Source: Haliea sp964022665
GTDB taxonomy: Bacteria > Pseudomonadota > Gammaproteobacteria > Pseudomonadales > Halieaceae
Reading direction: 5' to 3'
Length of the DNA: 64,000 nucleotides
Assembly: GCA_964022665.1 (NCBI GenBank)
Contig: CAXIDF010000001.1
Span: 124,001 to 188,000 of the forward strand
The position numbers were made by a program, and so were the translations under genes. Below the pieces are notes generated by a model. It saw nothing but the letters and a program-made list of their open reading frames with translations, did no database searches and was not told where the DNA came from. Below are positions 42,374 to 51,752 of the stretch, piece by piece. How positions within the stretch are numbered: the first letter of the stretch is position 1; the number at the start of each line of letters is the position of its first letter.

Positions 42374-44155
42374 ATGATGTGGCACGGCTGGCTTTCACTG
42401 GGTTTGGTGGGGGCGGTGCTCGCCCTGCTCATTGCCACCCGGCTGCGCCCCCACGTGGTCATGTTGGCCGCACTGACCTTATTGGTTACGACCGGCGTGC
42501 TGAGCGCCGGCCAGGCATTGGCGGGGTTCGCCAATGAGGGGCTTGCCACAGTCGCGGCCATGTTCGTGGTGGCCAGCGGCATTCAGGCATCCGGTGGAGC
42601 GGAGCTGATTGTGCAGCGGCTACTGGGCCGGCCCGCCAGCACCCGCGGCGCCATGCTACGGCTGTTTGCACCCGTCGCCCTGCTCAGTGCCTTTCTCAAC
42701 AACACGCCCATTGTCGCCACCATGATCCCCGCCGTGAACAGCTGGTCGCGGCGTATCGGTGTGACGCCGTCCAAACTGATGATTCCCCTGAGCTACGCGG
42801 CCATCCTTGGCGGCACTCTCACATTGGTGGGCACCAGCACCAATCTGGTTGTGAACGGGCAGTACCGCAGCCTGACGGGTAGCGAAGGTTTCTCCCTGTT
42901 TGCGATCACGGCAGTCGGACTGCCCGTCGCCCTGGCGGGTGCGGCATTCATGTGGCTGTTCTTTGCCCGTTGGCTGCCAGAGCAGCGGGACGATGCGCCC
43001 TTTGCCAACCTGCGCGAGTTCACGCTGGAGGTGGCCATCGCCGTGGGCGGGCCGCTGGCGGGCAAAACCGTTGAACAGGCGCGGTTGCGACATCTGGTGC
43101 GCGTCTATCTGGTTGAGGTGGAGCGTGAAGGGCAGATTATTTCACCCGTGGGCCCGGAAGAGATGCTCTACGGCGGCGACCGGCTGGTCTTCGCTGGCGA
43201 CACAGAGGCCATTGCGGATTTGCTGCGCATCAACGGCATTGAGCCTTCCACTCAGGCCGCCGGGCAACAGCCATTGCAGAACCGCACTGAGAGGCGCCTG
43301 GTGGAAGTGGTGGTATCGCCGCACTGCGCGGCTGTGGGCCAGGCCATTCGCGATGCGCAGTTTCGCGATCGCTACGGTGCTGCCGTGTTGGCGGTGGCGC
43401 GCAATGGCGAACGCGTGCGCGGTAACCTCGGCAGCACGGAATTGGCTGAGGGCGACACACTGCTGCTGGAGGCGGGCCCGGACTTCGTTACCCGACAGCG
43501 CCACAGCCGCGATTTCCTCCTGGTGAGCGACCTCGCCACCGAACCACCGCGTCACCACCGCCTCTATCTCGCCTGGTTTATCCTGTTGGCTGTGGTGGTG
43601 GCTGCCGGCACCGGTTTAACCAGCATGCTCAATGCGGCATTGATCGGCGCGCTACTCATGCTCTTCACCGGGTGCTGCTCACTGGAGCAGGCAGAGCGCA
43701 GCCTGGACATGGGAGTGTTGCTCACCATTGGCGCATCCTTTGCGCTGGGGGCCGCACTGGAGCAATCTGGCGCGGCGCTGGTGCTGGCGCAGGGGTTGAT
43801 CGCTCTGGGGGGCCACAGGCCATGGCTGCTGCTGATGCTTACCTACTTCACCGTGTCACTGCTCACCGAAGTCATCACCAACAACGCCGCCGCTATTCTC
43901 ATGCTGCCTATTGCTCTCAGTATCACCGCGAGCGCAGGGCTTGACCCAACGCCGTTCGTGCTGGCGATCATGATGGCGGCCTCGGCCAGTTTCGCCACGC
44001 CGCTGGGCTACCAGACCAACCTTATGGTGTATGGCCCGGGCGGTTACCGCTTCACCGACTTCCTGCGCGTGGGTGTGCCCATGAACCTGTTTATTGGCGC
44101 CGTCACCCTGGGCATACTGTTACTCGGCTGGCCGCTGCAGGCGGGGGCCGACTAG
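42374..44155 (+). CDS. SLC13-family permease with two TrkA-C domains
   Basis: A 593-residue secondary transporter of the DASS/CitT group. The first membrane half has LLSAFLNNTPIVATMIP and GGTLTLVGTSTNLVVNG, the two family signatures. Two TrkA-C (RCK-C) domains occupy about 215-290 and 300-385 (GPLAGKTVEQARLR; EEMLYGGDRLVFAG). The second half has LTEVITNNAAAILMLPIA and SFATPLGYQTNLMVYGPGGY. Such proteins move sulfate, silicate-like or dicarboxylate anions with Na+ or H+. The substrate is not predictable. It is convergent with the EAL gene, with a 20 bp gap. Confidence 0.9.
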   Translation: MMWHGWLSLGLVGAVLALLIATRLRPHVVMLAALTLLVTTGVLSAGQALAGFANEGLATVAAMFVVASGIQASGGAELIVQRLLGRPASTRGAMLRLFAPVALLSAFLNNTPIVATMIPAVNSWSRRIGVTPSKLMIPLSYAAILGGTLTLVGTSTNLVVNGQYRSLTGSEGFSLFAITAVGLPVALAGAAFMWLFFARWLPEQRDDAPFANLREFTLEVAIAVGGPLAGKTVEQARLRHLVRVYLVEVEREGQIISPVGPEEMLYGGDRLVFAGDTEAIADLLRINGIEPSTQAAGQQPLQNRTERRLVEVVVSPHCAAVGQAIRDAQFRDRYGAAVLAVARNGERVRGNLGSTELAEGDTLLLEAGPDFVTRQRHSRDFLLVSDLATEPPRHHRLYLAWFILLAVVVAAGTGLTSMLNAALIGALLMLFTGCCSLEQAERSLDMGVLLTIGASFALGAALEQSGAALVLAQGLIALGGHRPWLLLMLTYFTVSLLTEVITNNAAAILMLPIALSITASAGLDPTPFVLAIMMAASASFATPLGYQTNLMVYGPGGYRFTDFLRVGVPMNLFIGAVTLGILLLGWPLQAGAD

Positions 44156-44175
44156 GGAGCCCCCAGCTGTAGCAT

Positions 44176-44943
44176 TTAAAGGTCGCTGAAATCCACCTCA
44201 GGCAAACGCTCAAAGCCGGGGCGGGCGAAGAAGTAGCCCTGCATCAGTTCCACCCCCGCATCGCGCAACCACAGCATTTCCTCGCGCGACTCCACGCCCT
44301 CGGCGAGCGGCGTTATATTCAGGTCGCGACACAGGTTGATACAGTTTCTGACAATGCACTGCCGCGCGTGGTCATGGCTGATGTTGCGGATCAGCCCCAT
44401 ATCGAACTTCACCAGATCGGTCTGGAAATCTGCCAGCAACCCCAGGCCCGCGTAGCCGGCGCCGAAATCGTCAATAGCGGTAATAAAACCGAGCTTCTGG
44501 TAGTAGTCGACGATACGTTTGATCAGGTCGCCATCTTCAATACGTTCCACTTCCGTGAATTCGAACATGATCTGGCTAGTGGGAAACTCGTACTTGCGTG
44601 CAGCCTCCAGAGTGGTGCGAATGCAACGCTCTGGATTGTAGACGGCGTTGGGAAGAAAGTTGATGCTGAGCTTGGCCTCGACCTTCAGTTCTGCGGCCAG
44701 GGAAATCGCCTTGATGCGGCAAAGCTGGTCGAACAGGTAGCGCTTCTCCTCGGTGACTTTTTCGATAACCGAGTAGGCCGACTCTTCATTCAAACCACGA
44801 ACCAGCGCCTCGTAACCGTAGATAGTATTTTTCTGCAGGTCGACGATAGGCTGGAAGGCCATGGTGAAGTCGAAGCCGAGGTCGTCATCCCCCGCGCACA
44901 GGCCGCATGCAAGCCGATCCGCAACGTCAGGACTATCATCCAC
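44176..44943 (-). CDS. EAL-domain c-di-GMP phosphodiesterase
   Basis: A 255-residue single-domain EAL protein. The signature Glu45 lies in GYEALVRG. Other catalytic residues appear in order: Asn in LSINFLPN, Glu in MFEFTEVE, the DDFGAGYAG metal loop, Lys in LVKFD, Glu in LAEGVE, and Gln in LMQGYFF. All are present, so hydrolysis of c-di-GMP to pGpG is likely. The start is the GTG at 44943, preceded by GAGGAGG; the frame extends 29 codons further upstream. No sensor domain is attached. It is divergent from frdA. Confidence 0.9.
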   Translation of the reverse strand: MDDSPDVADRLACGLCAGDDDLGFDFTMAFQPIVDLQKNTIYGYEALVRGLNEESAYSVIEKVTEEKRYLFDQLCRIKAISLAAELKVEAKLSINFLPNAVYNPERCIRTTLEAARKYEFPTSQIMFEFTEVERIEDGDLIKRIVDYYQKLGFITAIDDFGAGYAGLGLLADFQTDLVKFDMGLIRNISHDHARQCIVRNCINLCRDLNITPLAEGVESREEMLWLRDAGVELMQGYFFARPGFERLPEVDFSDL

Positions 44944-45197
44944 ACTTACCTCCTCGCTGGATGCTCTCGGAATTGGTGGCCGAGAAGGAGCCAGATGCTG
45001 AGGCGCGAGCCCACAGCAACGCCTTTTCACGCCCTGATTTTGCCCCTATTGTAGACGCTACCGTTAAGGCTGGCGAACCCGACACACGCCCCGCCCGCGA
45101 ACCCGCCGGCTGTTGGTTCGTTGCGTCGCGCCAGATGAGCGGTGAGAATGCAAGCGTGCCCTTCACTACGCCTGACGCCTGCAAGAGGGCCAGTGCC

Positions 45198-46970
45198 ATG
45201 AACCAGCAGAAAGCAGACATCGTGATCGTGGGTGGCGGGGGTGCGGGCCTGCGCGCGGCGATTGCCGCAGCGGAAGCCAACCCCGGCCTGGACATTCTGC
45301 TGCTTTCAAAGGTGTATCCCATGCGCAGCCACACCGTCGCGGCGGAGGGCGGCTGCGCTGGCGTCATTCAGCCACACGACAGCGTGGAGGCGCACTTTGA
45401 CGACACCGTAGTGGGGGGTGACTGGCTCTGCGACCAGGACGTGGTGGATTATTTTGTGCGCCACGCCACCGAAGAAAACCTGCGCCTGGAGCACTGGGGC
45501 TGCCCCTGGAGCCGCAAACCGGACGGCAGCATCAACGTACGCGCCTTCGGCGGCATGCAGATAGAGCGCACCTGGTTTGCCGCCGACAAGACCGGCTTCC
45601 ATATTCTGCACACCCTGTTCCAGACCTCGCTCCAGTACCCGTCCATTCGTCGCTGCGACGAGTATTTCTGCACCGACCTGCTGGTAGAAGACGGCCACTG
45701 CGGCGGCCTGCTGGCTATCGACATGCGCAGCGGCGAGCAGACATTGATTGCCGCCTCAGCCGTCATTCTCGCCACCGGCGGCGCAGCTCGGGTCTACCGC
45801 TATAACACCAATGGCGGCATTGTGACTGGCGATGGCATGGCGCTGGCCTACCGCCAGGGCGTGCCCCTGCGCGACATGGAGTTCGTGCAATATCACCCCA
45901 CCGGCCTCCCAGGCTCAGGCATTCTGATAACCGAGGCGGCACGCGGCGAGGGTGGCGTACTCACCAACCGCGATGGCTACCGCTACCTGCAGGATTATGG
46001 TCTGGGCCCGGAAACCGCACTGGGTCACCCACAGAACAAGCACATGGAGCTGGGGCCGCGCGACCGTCTGAGCCAGGCGTTCTGGCACGAACAGCAGGCC
46101 GGTCGTACCGTGAGCACGGAGCGGGGCGACGCGGTGTATCTGGACCTGCGCCACCTTGGCGAACAGCATATTCAGGAGCGGCTGCCCTTCATTCGCGATC
46201 TCGCGCGCACCTACGTCAACGTGGACGCGGTGCGTGAACCGATTCCAGTGCGACCCACGGCTCACTACACCATGGGAGGCATTCAAACTGACCGTCATAC
46301 CGCCACCTGCCTGCCCGGGCTGTATGCGGTGGGGGAATGCGCCAGCATCGGCCTGCATGGCGCCAACCGGTTGGGGTCCAACTCATTGGCGGAGCTGAGC
46401 GTGTTCGGGCGCCTGGCCGGGGAACAGGCGGCCGACCGAGCGGCGCAAGGGCATGTGCTGAACCCACAGGTACTGCGCCAGCAGGCCGAGGCGCGCGCGG
46501 CCGAACGGGAAGCGCTGCGCACGGCAAATGGCACGGAGCGCCTGGCGGTGCTGCGGGACGAGATGGCTGCGGCGATGGAAGCCGGCATCGGCATATTCCG
46601 TACCCCCGCGACGATGGCCGCCACCGCCGGGAAAATTGCCGAACTCAAGGCGCGCTACCAGCAACTTGGCCTCCGTGACCGCAGCCGCGCCTTCAACACG
46701 GAATGGTTGCAGGCCATTGAGCTCGGCTTCCTGCTGGATGTTGCGGAAGCCATGAGCCACGCTGCGATCGCGCGTCGGGAGTCCCGCGGCAGCCACCAGC
46801 GTCCGGAGGATTTCCCGGTGCGGGACGACGCGAACTTCCTTCGCCACAGTCTGGCCCAGCACCAGAGCGGCGGGGCACCCGCCATCAACTGGCAGAACGT
46901 GGTCATTACCCGCTCGGCGCCAGGTGAACGGCACTATGGCGGCAAGGTCGCCGGGGGGGCAGGCACGTGA
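45198..46970 (+). CDS. frdA: Fumarate reductase flavoprotein subunit
   Basis: A 590-residue FAD subunit. The dinucleotide-binding GGGGAG is at 12-17. His45 in RSHTVAAEGG is the covalent FAD attachment residue, as in E. coli FrdA His44. The substrate site includes YHPTGLPGSGIL and the RPTAHYTMGGI loop. The C-terminal part has the usual NTEWLQAIELGFLLDVAE. FrdA rather than SdhA is chosen because the partner FrdB and the FrdC/FrdD anchors match. The start is the ATG after AGAGGG at 45198. It overlaps frdB by 4 bp. Confidence 0.94.
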   Translation: MNQQKADIVIVGGGGAGLRAAIAAAEANPGLDILLLSKVYPMRSHTVAAEGGCAGVIQPHDSVEAHFDDTVVGGDWLCDQDVVDYFVRHATEENLRLEHWGCPWSRKPDGSINVRAFGGMQIERTWFAADKTGFHILHTLFQTSLQYPSIRRCDEYFCTDLLVEDGHCGGLLAIDMRSGEQTLIAASAVILATGGAARVYRYNTNGGIVTGDGMALAYRQGVPLRDMEFVQYHPTGLPGSGILITEAARGEGGVLTNRDGYRYLQDYGLGPETALGHPQNKHMELGPRDRLSQAFWHEQQAGRTVSTERGDAVYLDLRHLGEQHIQERLPFIRDLARTYVNVDAVREPIPVRPTAHYTMGGIQTDRHTATCLPGLYAVGECASIGLHGANRLGSNSLAELSVFGRLAGEQAADRAAQGHVLNPQVLRQQAEARAAEREALRTANGTERLAVLRDEMAAAMEAGIGIFRTPATMAATAGKIAELKARYQQLGLRDRSRAFNTEWLQAIELGFLLDVAEAMSHAAIARRESRGSHQRPEDFPVRDDANFLRHSLAQHQSGGAPAINWQNVVITRSAPGERHYGGKVAGGAGT

Positions 46971-47719
46971 ACGACACTCTCGAACTGCTGGTAACACGCT
47001 ACCTCCCGGAGCAGGACACGGAGCCCCGGGAGCAGAGCTACACGGTGCCCTATGGGGAAGACATGTCCGTGCTGGACGCGCTCAACTACATCAAGGACGA
47101 ACTCGACCCGTCCCTGAGCCACCGCTGGTCCTGCCGCATGGCGATTTGCGGCAGCTGCGGCGTGATGGTGAACGGGGAGCCGAAACTCTCCTGCAAGACG
47201 TTCCTGCGCGACTACCGGAACGCGGGGGTGGTGAGGGTGCGCGCGCTCGACAACCTGCCGGTGGAGCGAGACCTGATTGCGGACATCAGCGGTGTGGTCG
47301 AGCATATCGAGGCAGTGAAGCCGTGGCTGATACGCCACAGCCCTGCTCCCGCCAGCGAGGCGCACACGCAAACTCCGGCACAGATGGCGCGCTACCACGC
47401 CTTCAGCCAGTGCATCAATTGCGCGCTGTGCTATGCCGCTTGCCCGCAGTTCGGGCGCAACCCCGAGTTTCTGGGCCCCGCGGCGCTGACCCTGGCGCAG
47501 CGCTATAACCTCGACTCCCGGGATGAAGGCAACGAACAGCGTATGCCCTGGCTGAACGCCGCGGAAGGCGTGTGGAGCTGCACCTTCGTCGGCTACTGCT
47601 CGGAAGTTTGCCCCAAGGATGTCGACCCGGCCTCGGCCATCAACCGCGGCAAGGTGGCGTCGGATATCAACTACGGTGTGAACCTGTTTCGCCTGTTGCG
47701 AGGCAAAGGCGACGCCTGA
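46967..47719 (+). CDS. frdB: Fumarate reductase iron-sulfur subunit
   Basis: A 250-residue electron-transfer subunit. The [2Fe-2S] cysteines are 56, 61, 64 and 76 (SCRMAICGSCG, KLSC). The [4Fe-4S]/[3Fe-4S] ligands are in CINCALCYAACPQF and CTFVGYCSEVCPK. It closely follows E. coli FrdB in length and motif text. The last residues RLLRGKGDA are repeated in a degraded copy 3.6 kb downstream, just before frdC. The next gene is not frdC, so the operon is interrupted here. Confidence 0.95.
   Translation: MNDTLELLVTRYLPEQDTEPREQSYTVPYGEDMSVLDALNYIKDELDPSLSHRWSCRMAICGSCGVMVNGEPKLSCKTFLRDYRNAGVVRVRALDNLPVERDLIADISGVVEHIEAVKPWLIRHSPAPASEAHTQTPAQMARYHAFSQCINCALCYAACPQFGRNPEFLGPAALTLAQRYNLDSRDEGNEQRMPWLNAAEGVWSCTFVGYCSEVCPKDVDPASAINRGKVASDINYGVNLFRLLRGKGDA
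47697..47712 (+). repeat. Left copy of 16 bp direct repeat flanking the frd insertion
   Basis: TGCGAGGCAAAGGCGA lies at the extreme 3' end of frdB and recurs exactly at 51328-51343, at the frdC start. The segment between them holds the siderophore receptor and PepSY genes. Confidence 0.85.
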
Positions 47720-47778
47720 GCTGCCGTTAACATCTTACCCTCACGCTTGCGCTGATGCAGCGCGGCCCGCGAACGCTA

Positions 47779-47810
47779 TTGCAAATCTAAATGATAATGC
47801 ATATCATTTA
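47779..47810 (+). promoter_or_regulatory. Fur-controlled promoter of the TonB receptor
   Basis: A -35 TTGCAA (47779-47784), 17 bp spacer and -10 TATCAT (47802-47807) are visible. The Fur-box-like palindrome ATGATAATGCATATCAT (47791-47807) covers the spacer and -10. Iron-loaded Fur bound there would exclude RNA polymerase, so the downstream genes should be induced by iron starvation. Confidence 0.8.
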
Positions 47811-47868
47811 TTAAATTGCGGTGGCAGTGGTCGCAGCGTCAACCAGTCGACATCAATGAGGGGGTTCA

Positions 47869-49983
47869 ATGAAAGCGGTATCGGGCGAGCAGTGGCTGAC
47901 AGGAGCGTTGCTACTGGGTTTGTGGCAGGGTTCTGCCGTCGTGGCGGAGGAAAGCACACCGGGTCTGGAAGAGCTGGTGGTCTACGGCGCAGGTTACCGC
48001 ACTACCGGCACCAAGTCGGACCTGTTGCCCATGGATGCACCGATGAGCTACGAGCTCTACGATGGCGAGTTACTTGCACGTCGGCAGGTGGACACCGTCA
48101 ACGAGGCGCTGCGCTATGTGCCCGGCGTGACGCCGGAGAATCGCGGCACGGTCACCATCTTCGACCAGTACACCATTCGCGGCTTTGACAGCTACTACAA
48201 CTACTACGATGGCCTGCCGCTGCAATACAACAACCTGTGGAACCTCGTGCCGCAGGTGGACGCTTTCGCCACAGAGACAATCGAGATACTCAAGGGCCCC
48301 ACCTCGGTGCTGTACGGGTCCGCACCGCCCGGCGGCATGGTCAACCAGACCGCCAAACAGCCCCTGGCAGAGCAGCAAACTCTGTTGCGCCTGCGCAGCG
48401 GCAGTAGTGAACTGCGCGAGATAGGCCTGGATACTACCGGCCCGGCCAGCGACAGCGTCAACTACCGCCTCATCGCCCTGTGGCGGGAAAGTGATGGACA
48501 GCAGGTCACCACGCAAGAGGAGCGCCGCACCCTGGCGCCTTCCCTGACCTGGGATATCTCCTCGCGCACGCGCCTCAACGTCAACCTCTACTATCAGGAC
48601 GATCCGGCCCTGGTGCCCTCGACACCACTGCCGGCCCTCGGCACGCTGTATCGCGCCGACTACGGGCGTTTGGGCGCCGATGCATTCGCCGGGGATCGGG
48701 CCTGGTCGGGCATGGAGCGCGAAGTCACCATGCTGGGTTACAAGCTTGACCACGCATTCAACGAGCAGTGGTCCTTCCTGCAGAACTTCCGCTACACGGA
48801 TGCTGAAGCCCTGCAGAAAAATACCTACAACTACGGGCTGCAAGCCGATGGCCGCACCCTTACCCGCAGCGCCTACTTCACCGACGAAGCACAGGAAGGT
48901 TTTGTAGTAGACAACCAGCTGGCCTGGAGCACGGAACTTGCGGGCGCCTCCCACCGTGTTCTGCTCGGCCTTGAATACCGCGAGCTGGATTCCGACATTC
49001 GCTATGGCGACACGTTGGGCTTTGCTACGCCCGCCATCGACCTGGCGGCACCCGACCACAGCCTGTTCGATCCCGCGAGCCTGCCTTTGGACAGCTATAC
49101 CGAAGGCCACCGCATTGAACAGGAGCAAGTAGGCATCTACCTGCAGGATGAAATTCGCTGGCAGGCGCTGACGCTGGTCGCCGGCCTGCGCTGGGACGAC
49201 TACGAGAGTAGTGATGTCGCCGAGAACACCTATCTTGGCTCTGCCTATGGCAGCACCACCGAGATCGACCAGGATGAAGTCAGCGGCCGCCTTGCCGCCA
49301 TGCTGCACCTGAATGGTGGCTGGGCACCCTATCTGAACTATTCAGAATCTTTCGAACCCACCTCCGGCCAGGATTCCCTCACCGGCCAGGCCTTTGAGCC
49401 GACCACAGCGGAGCAGCTGGAAGCGGGTGTGAAGTATCAGGCAACAGACCGCGACCTCACCCTGACTGCTGCGTGGTTCGACCTGCGCAAGCAGAATGTG
49501 GTGGTGAACACCCCTGACTTCATGCAGTACACCCAGAACGGTGAAGTGAAGTCAGAAGGGGTAGAACTGGCCCTGAACACCCGACTCGGGCAGCAGTGGA
49601 CGCTGGACGCTACCGCCACCTGGCTGGATGTTGCAGTCACCGATAACCCCTTGAACCCGGCGCTGGTGGGCAACACGCCGGTGTGGGTCGCAGACCAGCA
49701 AGCAGCGCTGTGGCTGGGCTGGGAGCCGTTGCCATCGCTGGCGTTCAACGCCGGCGTTCGCTACGTGGGCGAAAGCCAGCTGGACGCGGCCAACACCGAC
49801 ACCCTGCCGTCCTACACGCTCTACGACCTGGTGGTTTCCTGGGCCATCGACGACACCTGGGAGCTGGGCCTGAGCGCCACCAACCTCACCGACGAGACCT
49901 ACGTGGGCGCCTGTTATGACGCCAGCAACTGCTGGATGGGTGTCGAGCGCCGCGTGGAAGCGGTGCTCAACGCGCGCTTCTGA
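47869..49983 (+). CDS. TonB-dependent siderophore receptor
   Basis: A 704-residue outer-membrane receptor. A signal peptide ends near SAVVAEE, followed by a TonB-box-like LEELVVYGAG. The plug domain (about 50-170) has QYTIRGFDSYYNYYDGLPLQ and IEILKGPTSVLYGSAPPGG, typical of the ferrichrome/ferrioxamine-type receptor family. The barrel ends in the required aromatic residue (ARF). The gene has a Fur box in its promoter and is followed by a PepSY gene, so ferric-siderophore import is likely. The exact siderophore is unknown. It lies inside the frd operon. Confidence 0.92.
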   Translation: MKAVSGEQWLTGALLLGLWQGSAVVAEESTPGLEELVVYGAGYRTTGTKSDLLPMDAPMSYELYDGELLARRQVDTVNEALRYVPGVTPENRGTVTIFDQYTIRGFDSYYNYYDGLPLQYNNLWNLVPQVDAFATETIEILKGPTSVLYGSAPPGGMVNQTAKQPLAEQQTLLRLRSGSSELREIGLDTTGPASDSVNYRLIALWRESDGQQVTTQEERRTLAPSLTWDISSRTRLNVNLYYQDDPALVPSTPLPALGTLYRADYGRLGADAFAGDRAWSGMEREVTMLGYKLDHAFNEQWSFLQNFRYTDAEALQKNTYNYGLQADGRTLTRSAYFTDEAQEGFVVDNQLAWSTELAGASHRVLLGLEYRELDSDIRYGDTLGFATPAIDLAAPDHSLFDPASLPLDSYTEGHRIEQEQVGIYLQDEIRWQALTLVAGLRWDDYESSDVAENTYLGSAYGSTTEIDQDEVSGRLAAMLHLNGGWAPYLNYSESFEPTSGQDSLTGQAFEPTTAEQLEAGVKYQATDRDLTLTAAWFDLRKQNVVVNTPDFMQYTQNGEVKSEGVELALNTRLGQQWTLDATATWLDVAVTDNPLNPALVGNTPVWVADQQAALWLGWEPLPSLAFNAGVRYVGESQLDAANTDTLPSYTLYDLVVSWAIDDTWELGLSATNLTDETYVGACYDASNCWMGVERRVEAVLNARF

Positions 49984-49987
49984 CGCC

Positions 49988-51112
49988 ATGCGTCGCTGGG
50001 TGTTCAAACTGCACAGCGCGCTGGCACTGCTGGCGCTGTTGCCGCTATTGCTGATTGTACTGACCGGCAGCCTGCTGGTATTCAAGTTCGAAATCGACAG
50101 CCTGCTCATGCCGAGCCAGGTGCTGGTGCAGCCTCCCGAGGGTGCCCGGCGCCTGCCGCTGGACGAGCTGATGGCGCGTATCAACCGCGCCCAGCCCGAC
50201 TATGAGCTGGGCAGCTGGGAACTGTTCGACGATGGGCGCACCGCCGACCGTGTGTACCTGATTCGGCGCGGCAGCGAGCACTGGTTCAAGGCGCACCTGA
50301 ACCCCTACAGCGGGGAGCTCCTGGACCAGCCAGCAGGGCTGCACCACGCCCTGACCGACTGGCTGCTTAACCTGCACTACACGCTGCTGCTGGACGGGCG
50401 CTTCGAGTCCGCCCCGCATCTGGGCTTGATCGTGGGTTTGCTCGCTGCGATTTGCCTGAGCACCCTGGGCATTTCCGGGCTGATCCTCTACCGGCGTTTC
50501 TGGCGGCACTTCTTCAGCTTTCGCCGGGACCATCGGCCAATGGTGGTAACGCGCCAGCTGCATCGCCTGCTTGGCATCTGGAGCTCGCCTGTTCTGTTGC
50601 TTGTCGGCTTGACCGGGCTCTACTTCAATACCGTTGCCTATCTGGAGGAGGCCGAGGAGCACACAGAGGGCGGGCACCACATCATGCAAGAGCGCCTCTA
50701 CAACGACAGCCTGGATTTCGACGCCCTGCTGGCAGACAGCCGCCAGCAGATCAGCGGCTTCGAGCCCACCTACCTGCTGTTCCCCTTCGAGCCCGGTCAG
50801 ACCTTTACCGTGTTCGGTGCCGTGCCCGGCATGAGTATTCTGGCCAGCGAATACGGCTCCGCCGTGAGCTACGATACGCACGGCGGTGAAGTCGAAGCGG
50901 CCTACGACCTGCGCGAGCAGCCGCTGCTCGCGCGCGCGGTCGACAGTTTCCGCAAGCTGCATTTCGGCCACTTTGCCGGCCTGCCATCGAAAATCATCTG
51001 GGCGCTGGGTGGCCTGTGTATGGTCGCCATGCCGCTGACCGGGGTGGCGATGTGGTACAGCCGCAAGCGCCGGCAATGGACACGACGGGGCACCGCCGCA
51101 CAGCCCGCGTAG
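49988..51112 (+). CDS. PepSY-associated membrane protein, putative ferric-siderophore reductase
   Basis: A 374-residue inner-membrane protein with four predicted helices at about 10-32, 140-162, 192-212 and 335-358. The N-terminal RRWVFKLHSALALLALLPLLLI helix and the RQLHRLLGIWSSPVLLLVGLTGL segment are typical of PepSY_TM proteins, with histidines that could hold heme. Members beside siderophore receptors are thought to reduce or process ferric siderophores. It starts 4 bp after the receptor gene and would share its Fur-controlled promoter. Confidence 0.85.
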   Translation: MRRWVFKLHSALALLALLPLLLIVLTGSLLVFKFEIDSLLMPSQVLVQPPEGARRLPLDELMARINRAQPDYELGSWELFDDGRTADRVYLIRRGSEHWFKAHLNPYSGELLDQPAGLHHALTDWLLNLHYTLLLDGRFESAPHLGLIVGLLAAICLSTLGISGLILYRRFWRHFFSFRRDHRPMVVTRQLHRLLGIWSSPVLLLVGLTGLYFNTVAYLEEAEEHTEGGHHIMQERLYNDSLDFDALLADSRQQISGFEPTYLLFPFEPGQTFTVFGAVPGMSILASEYGSAVSYDTHGGEVEAAYDLREQPLLARAVDSFRKLHFGHFAGLPSKIIWALGGLCMVAMPLTGVAMWYSRKRRQWTRRGTAAQPA

Positions 51113-51169
51113 TAATGCGTCAGGAGTAAATCCCTCGGTAGCATTCGCTGGGGCGTGGCGTAGAAAGTC

Positions 51170-51342
51170 GCGGTGAAGAAGATGCGGGGGAGCACAGGCT
51201 CTGCTACTGTTCCGGTACTGGTCGACGCCGAAGGCACCCACATTGCCCGCAGCGTGCGTGAGCACAGCACCGCGGCAGCCTGCACACGCGTCGGGCAGCA
51301 ACCACGGCCTACAACCCATCCGCTTGGTGCGAGGCAAAGGCG
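51170..51342 (+). pseudogene. Degraded copy of the frdB 3' end
   Basis: The last 60 bases before frdC translate ASGSNHGLQPIRLVRGKGDA followed by TAA. The genuine FrdB end is ASDINYGVNLFRLLRGKGDA. The two align without gaps, 12 of 20 residues identical. An upstream ACCGCGGCA segment also matches frdB. Similarity fades further left, within about 100 bp. The TAA overlaps the frdC ATG (GATGCGTAA), as expected of the original frdB-frdC junction. Confidence 0.7.
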
Positions 51343-51343
51343 A
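51328..51343 (+). repeat. Right copy of 16 bp direct repeat flanking the frd insertion
   Basis: TGCGAGGCAAAGGCGA, identical to 47697-47712. Its last base is the A of the frdC start codon. Confidence 0.85.
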
Positions 51344-51750
51344 TGCGTAAACCCTGGCAGCCACAGCAACCCCGCGACTGGTGGCTGCATAACCCGGCCT
51401 ACCGTCGCTACATGCTGCGGGAGGCCACTGCGCTGCCGCTGCTGCTGTACACCCTGCTGTTGCTCGCTGGTATCTACCAGCTCGCGCGCGGGCCGGTTGC
51501 CTTCAGCGCCTGGCTGGCCTGGCTGCAAACACCGGCGATGCTCGTTCTGCAGGGCATAGCCCTGGCCGCGGCACTGCTGCACGCGGTCACCTGGGTGGCG
51601 CTGGTGCCGAAGATTCTGGTGATTGACAGCGACCGCCTACGCATTGCGCCGCAGCATGTGCTGCGCGCCCATCAACTCGCTGCGCTGGGCTGCAACCTGG
51701 GCCTGATAGGCGCCACGCTGTGGTTACTGTGGCCGGCTGGAGGGCATTAG
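51343..51750 (+). CDS. frdC: Fumarate reductase membrane anchor subunit C
   Basis: A 135-residue integral membrane protein with three predicted helices, at about 27-50, 60-84 and 106-131. The start MRKPWQPQQPRDWWLHNPAYRRYMLREATA is very like E. coli FrdC, including the Tyr-Met-Leu-Arg-Glu motif at the quinone side. With FrdD it anchors FrdAB and passes electrons from menaquinol. It is separated from frdAB by 3.6 kb of iron-uptake genes. A frdB-like TAA overlaps its ATG. Confidence 0.9.
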   Translation: MRKPWQPQQPRDWWLHNPAYRRYMLREATALPLLLYTLLLLAGIYQLARGPVAFSAWLAWLQTPAMLVLQGIALAAALLHAVTWVALVPKILVIDSDRLRIAPQHVLRAHQLAALGCNLGLIGATLWLLWPAGGH

Positions 51751-51752
51751 CG

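Noticed and set aside
48070..49308. 412-codon open frame antisense to the siderophore receptor
   Set aside because: The receptor frame is complete with all plug and barrel signatures, so the antisense frame is not a gene.
50045..51364. 439-codon open frame antisense to the PepSY gene
   Set aside because: No motifs; it runs across the PepSY gene and the frdB remnant and is explained by GC bias.
51173..51559. 128-codon plus-strand frame across the frdB remnant and frdC start
   Set aside because: Out of frame with both recognised sequences and with no similarity.
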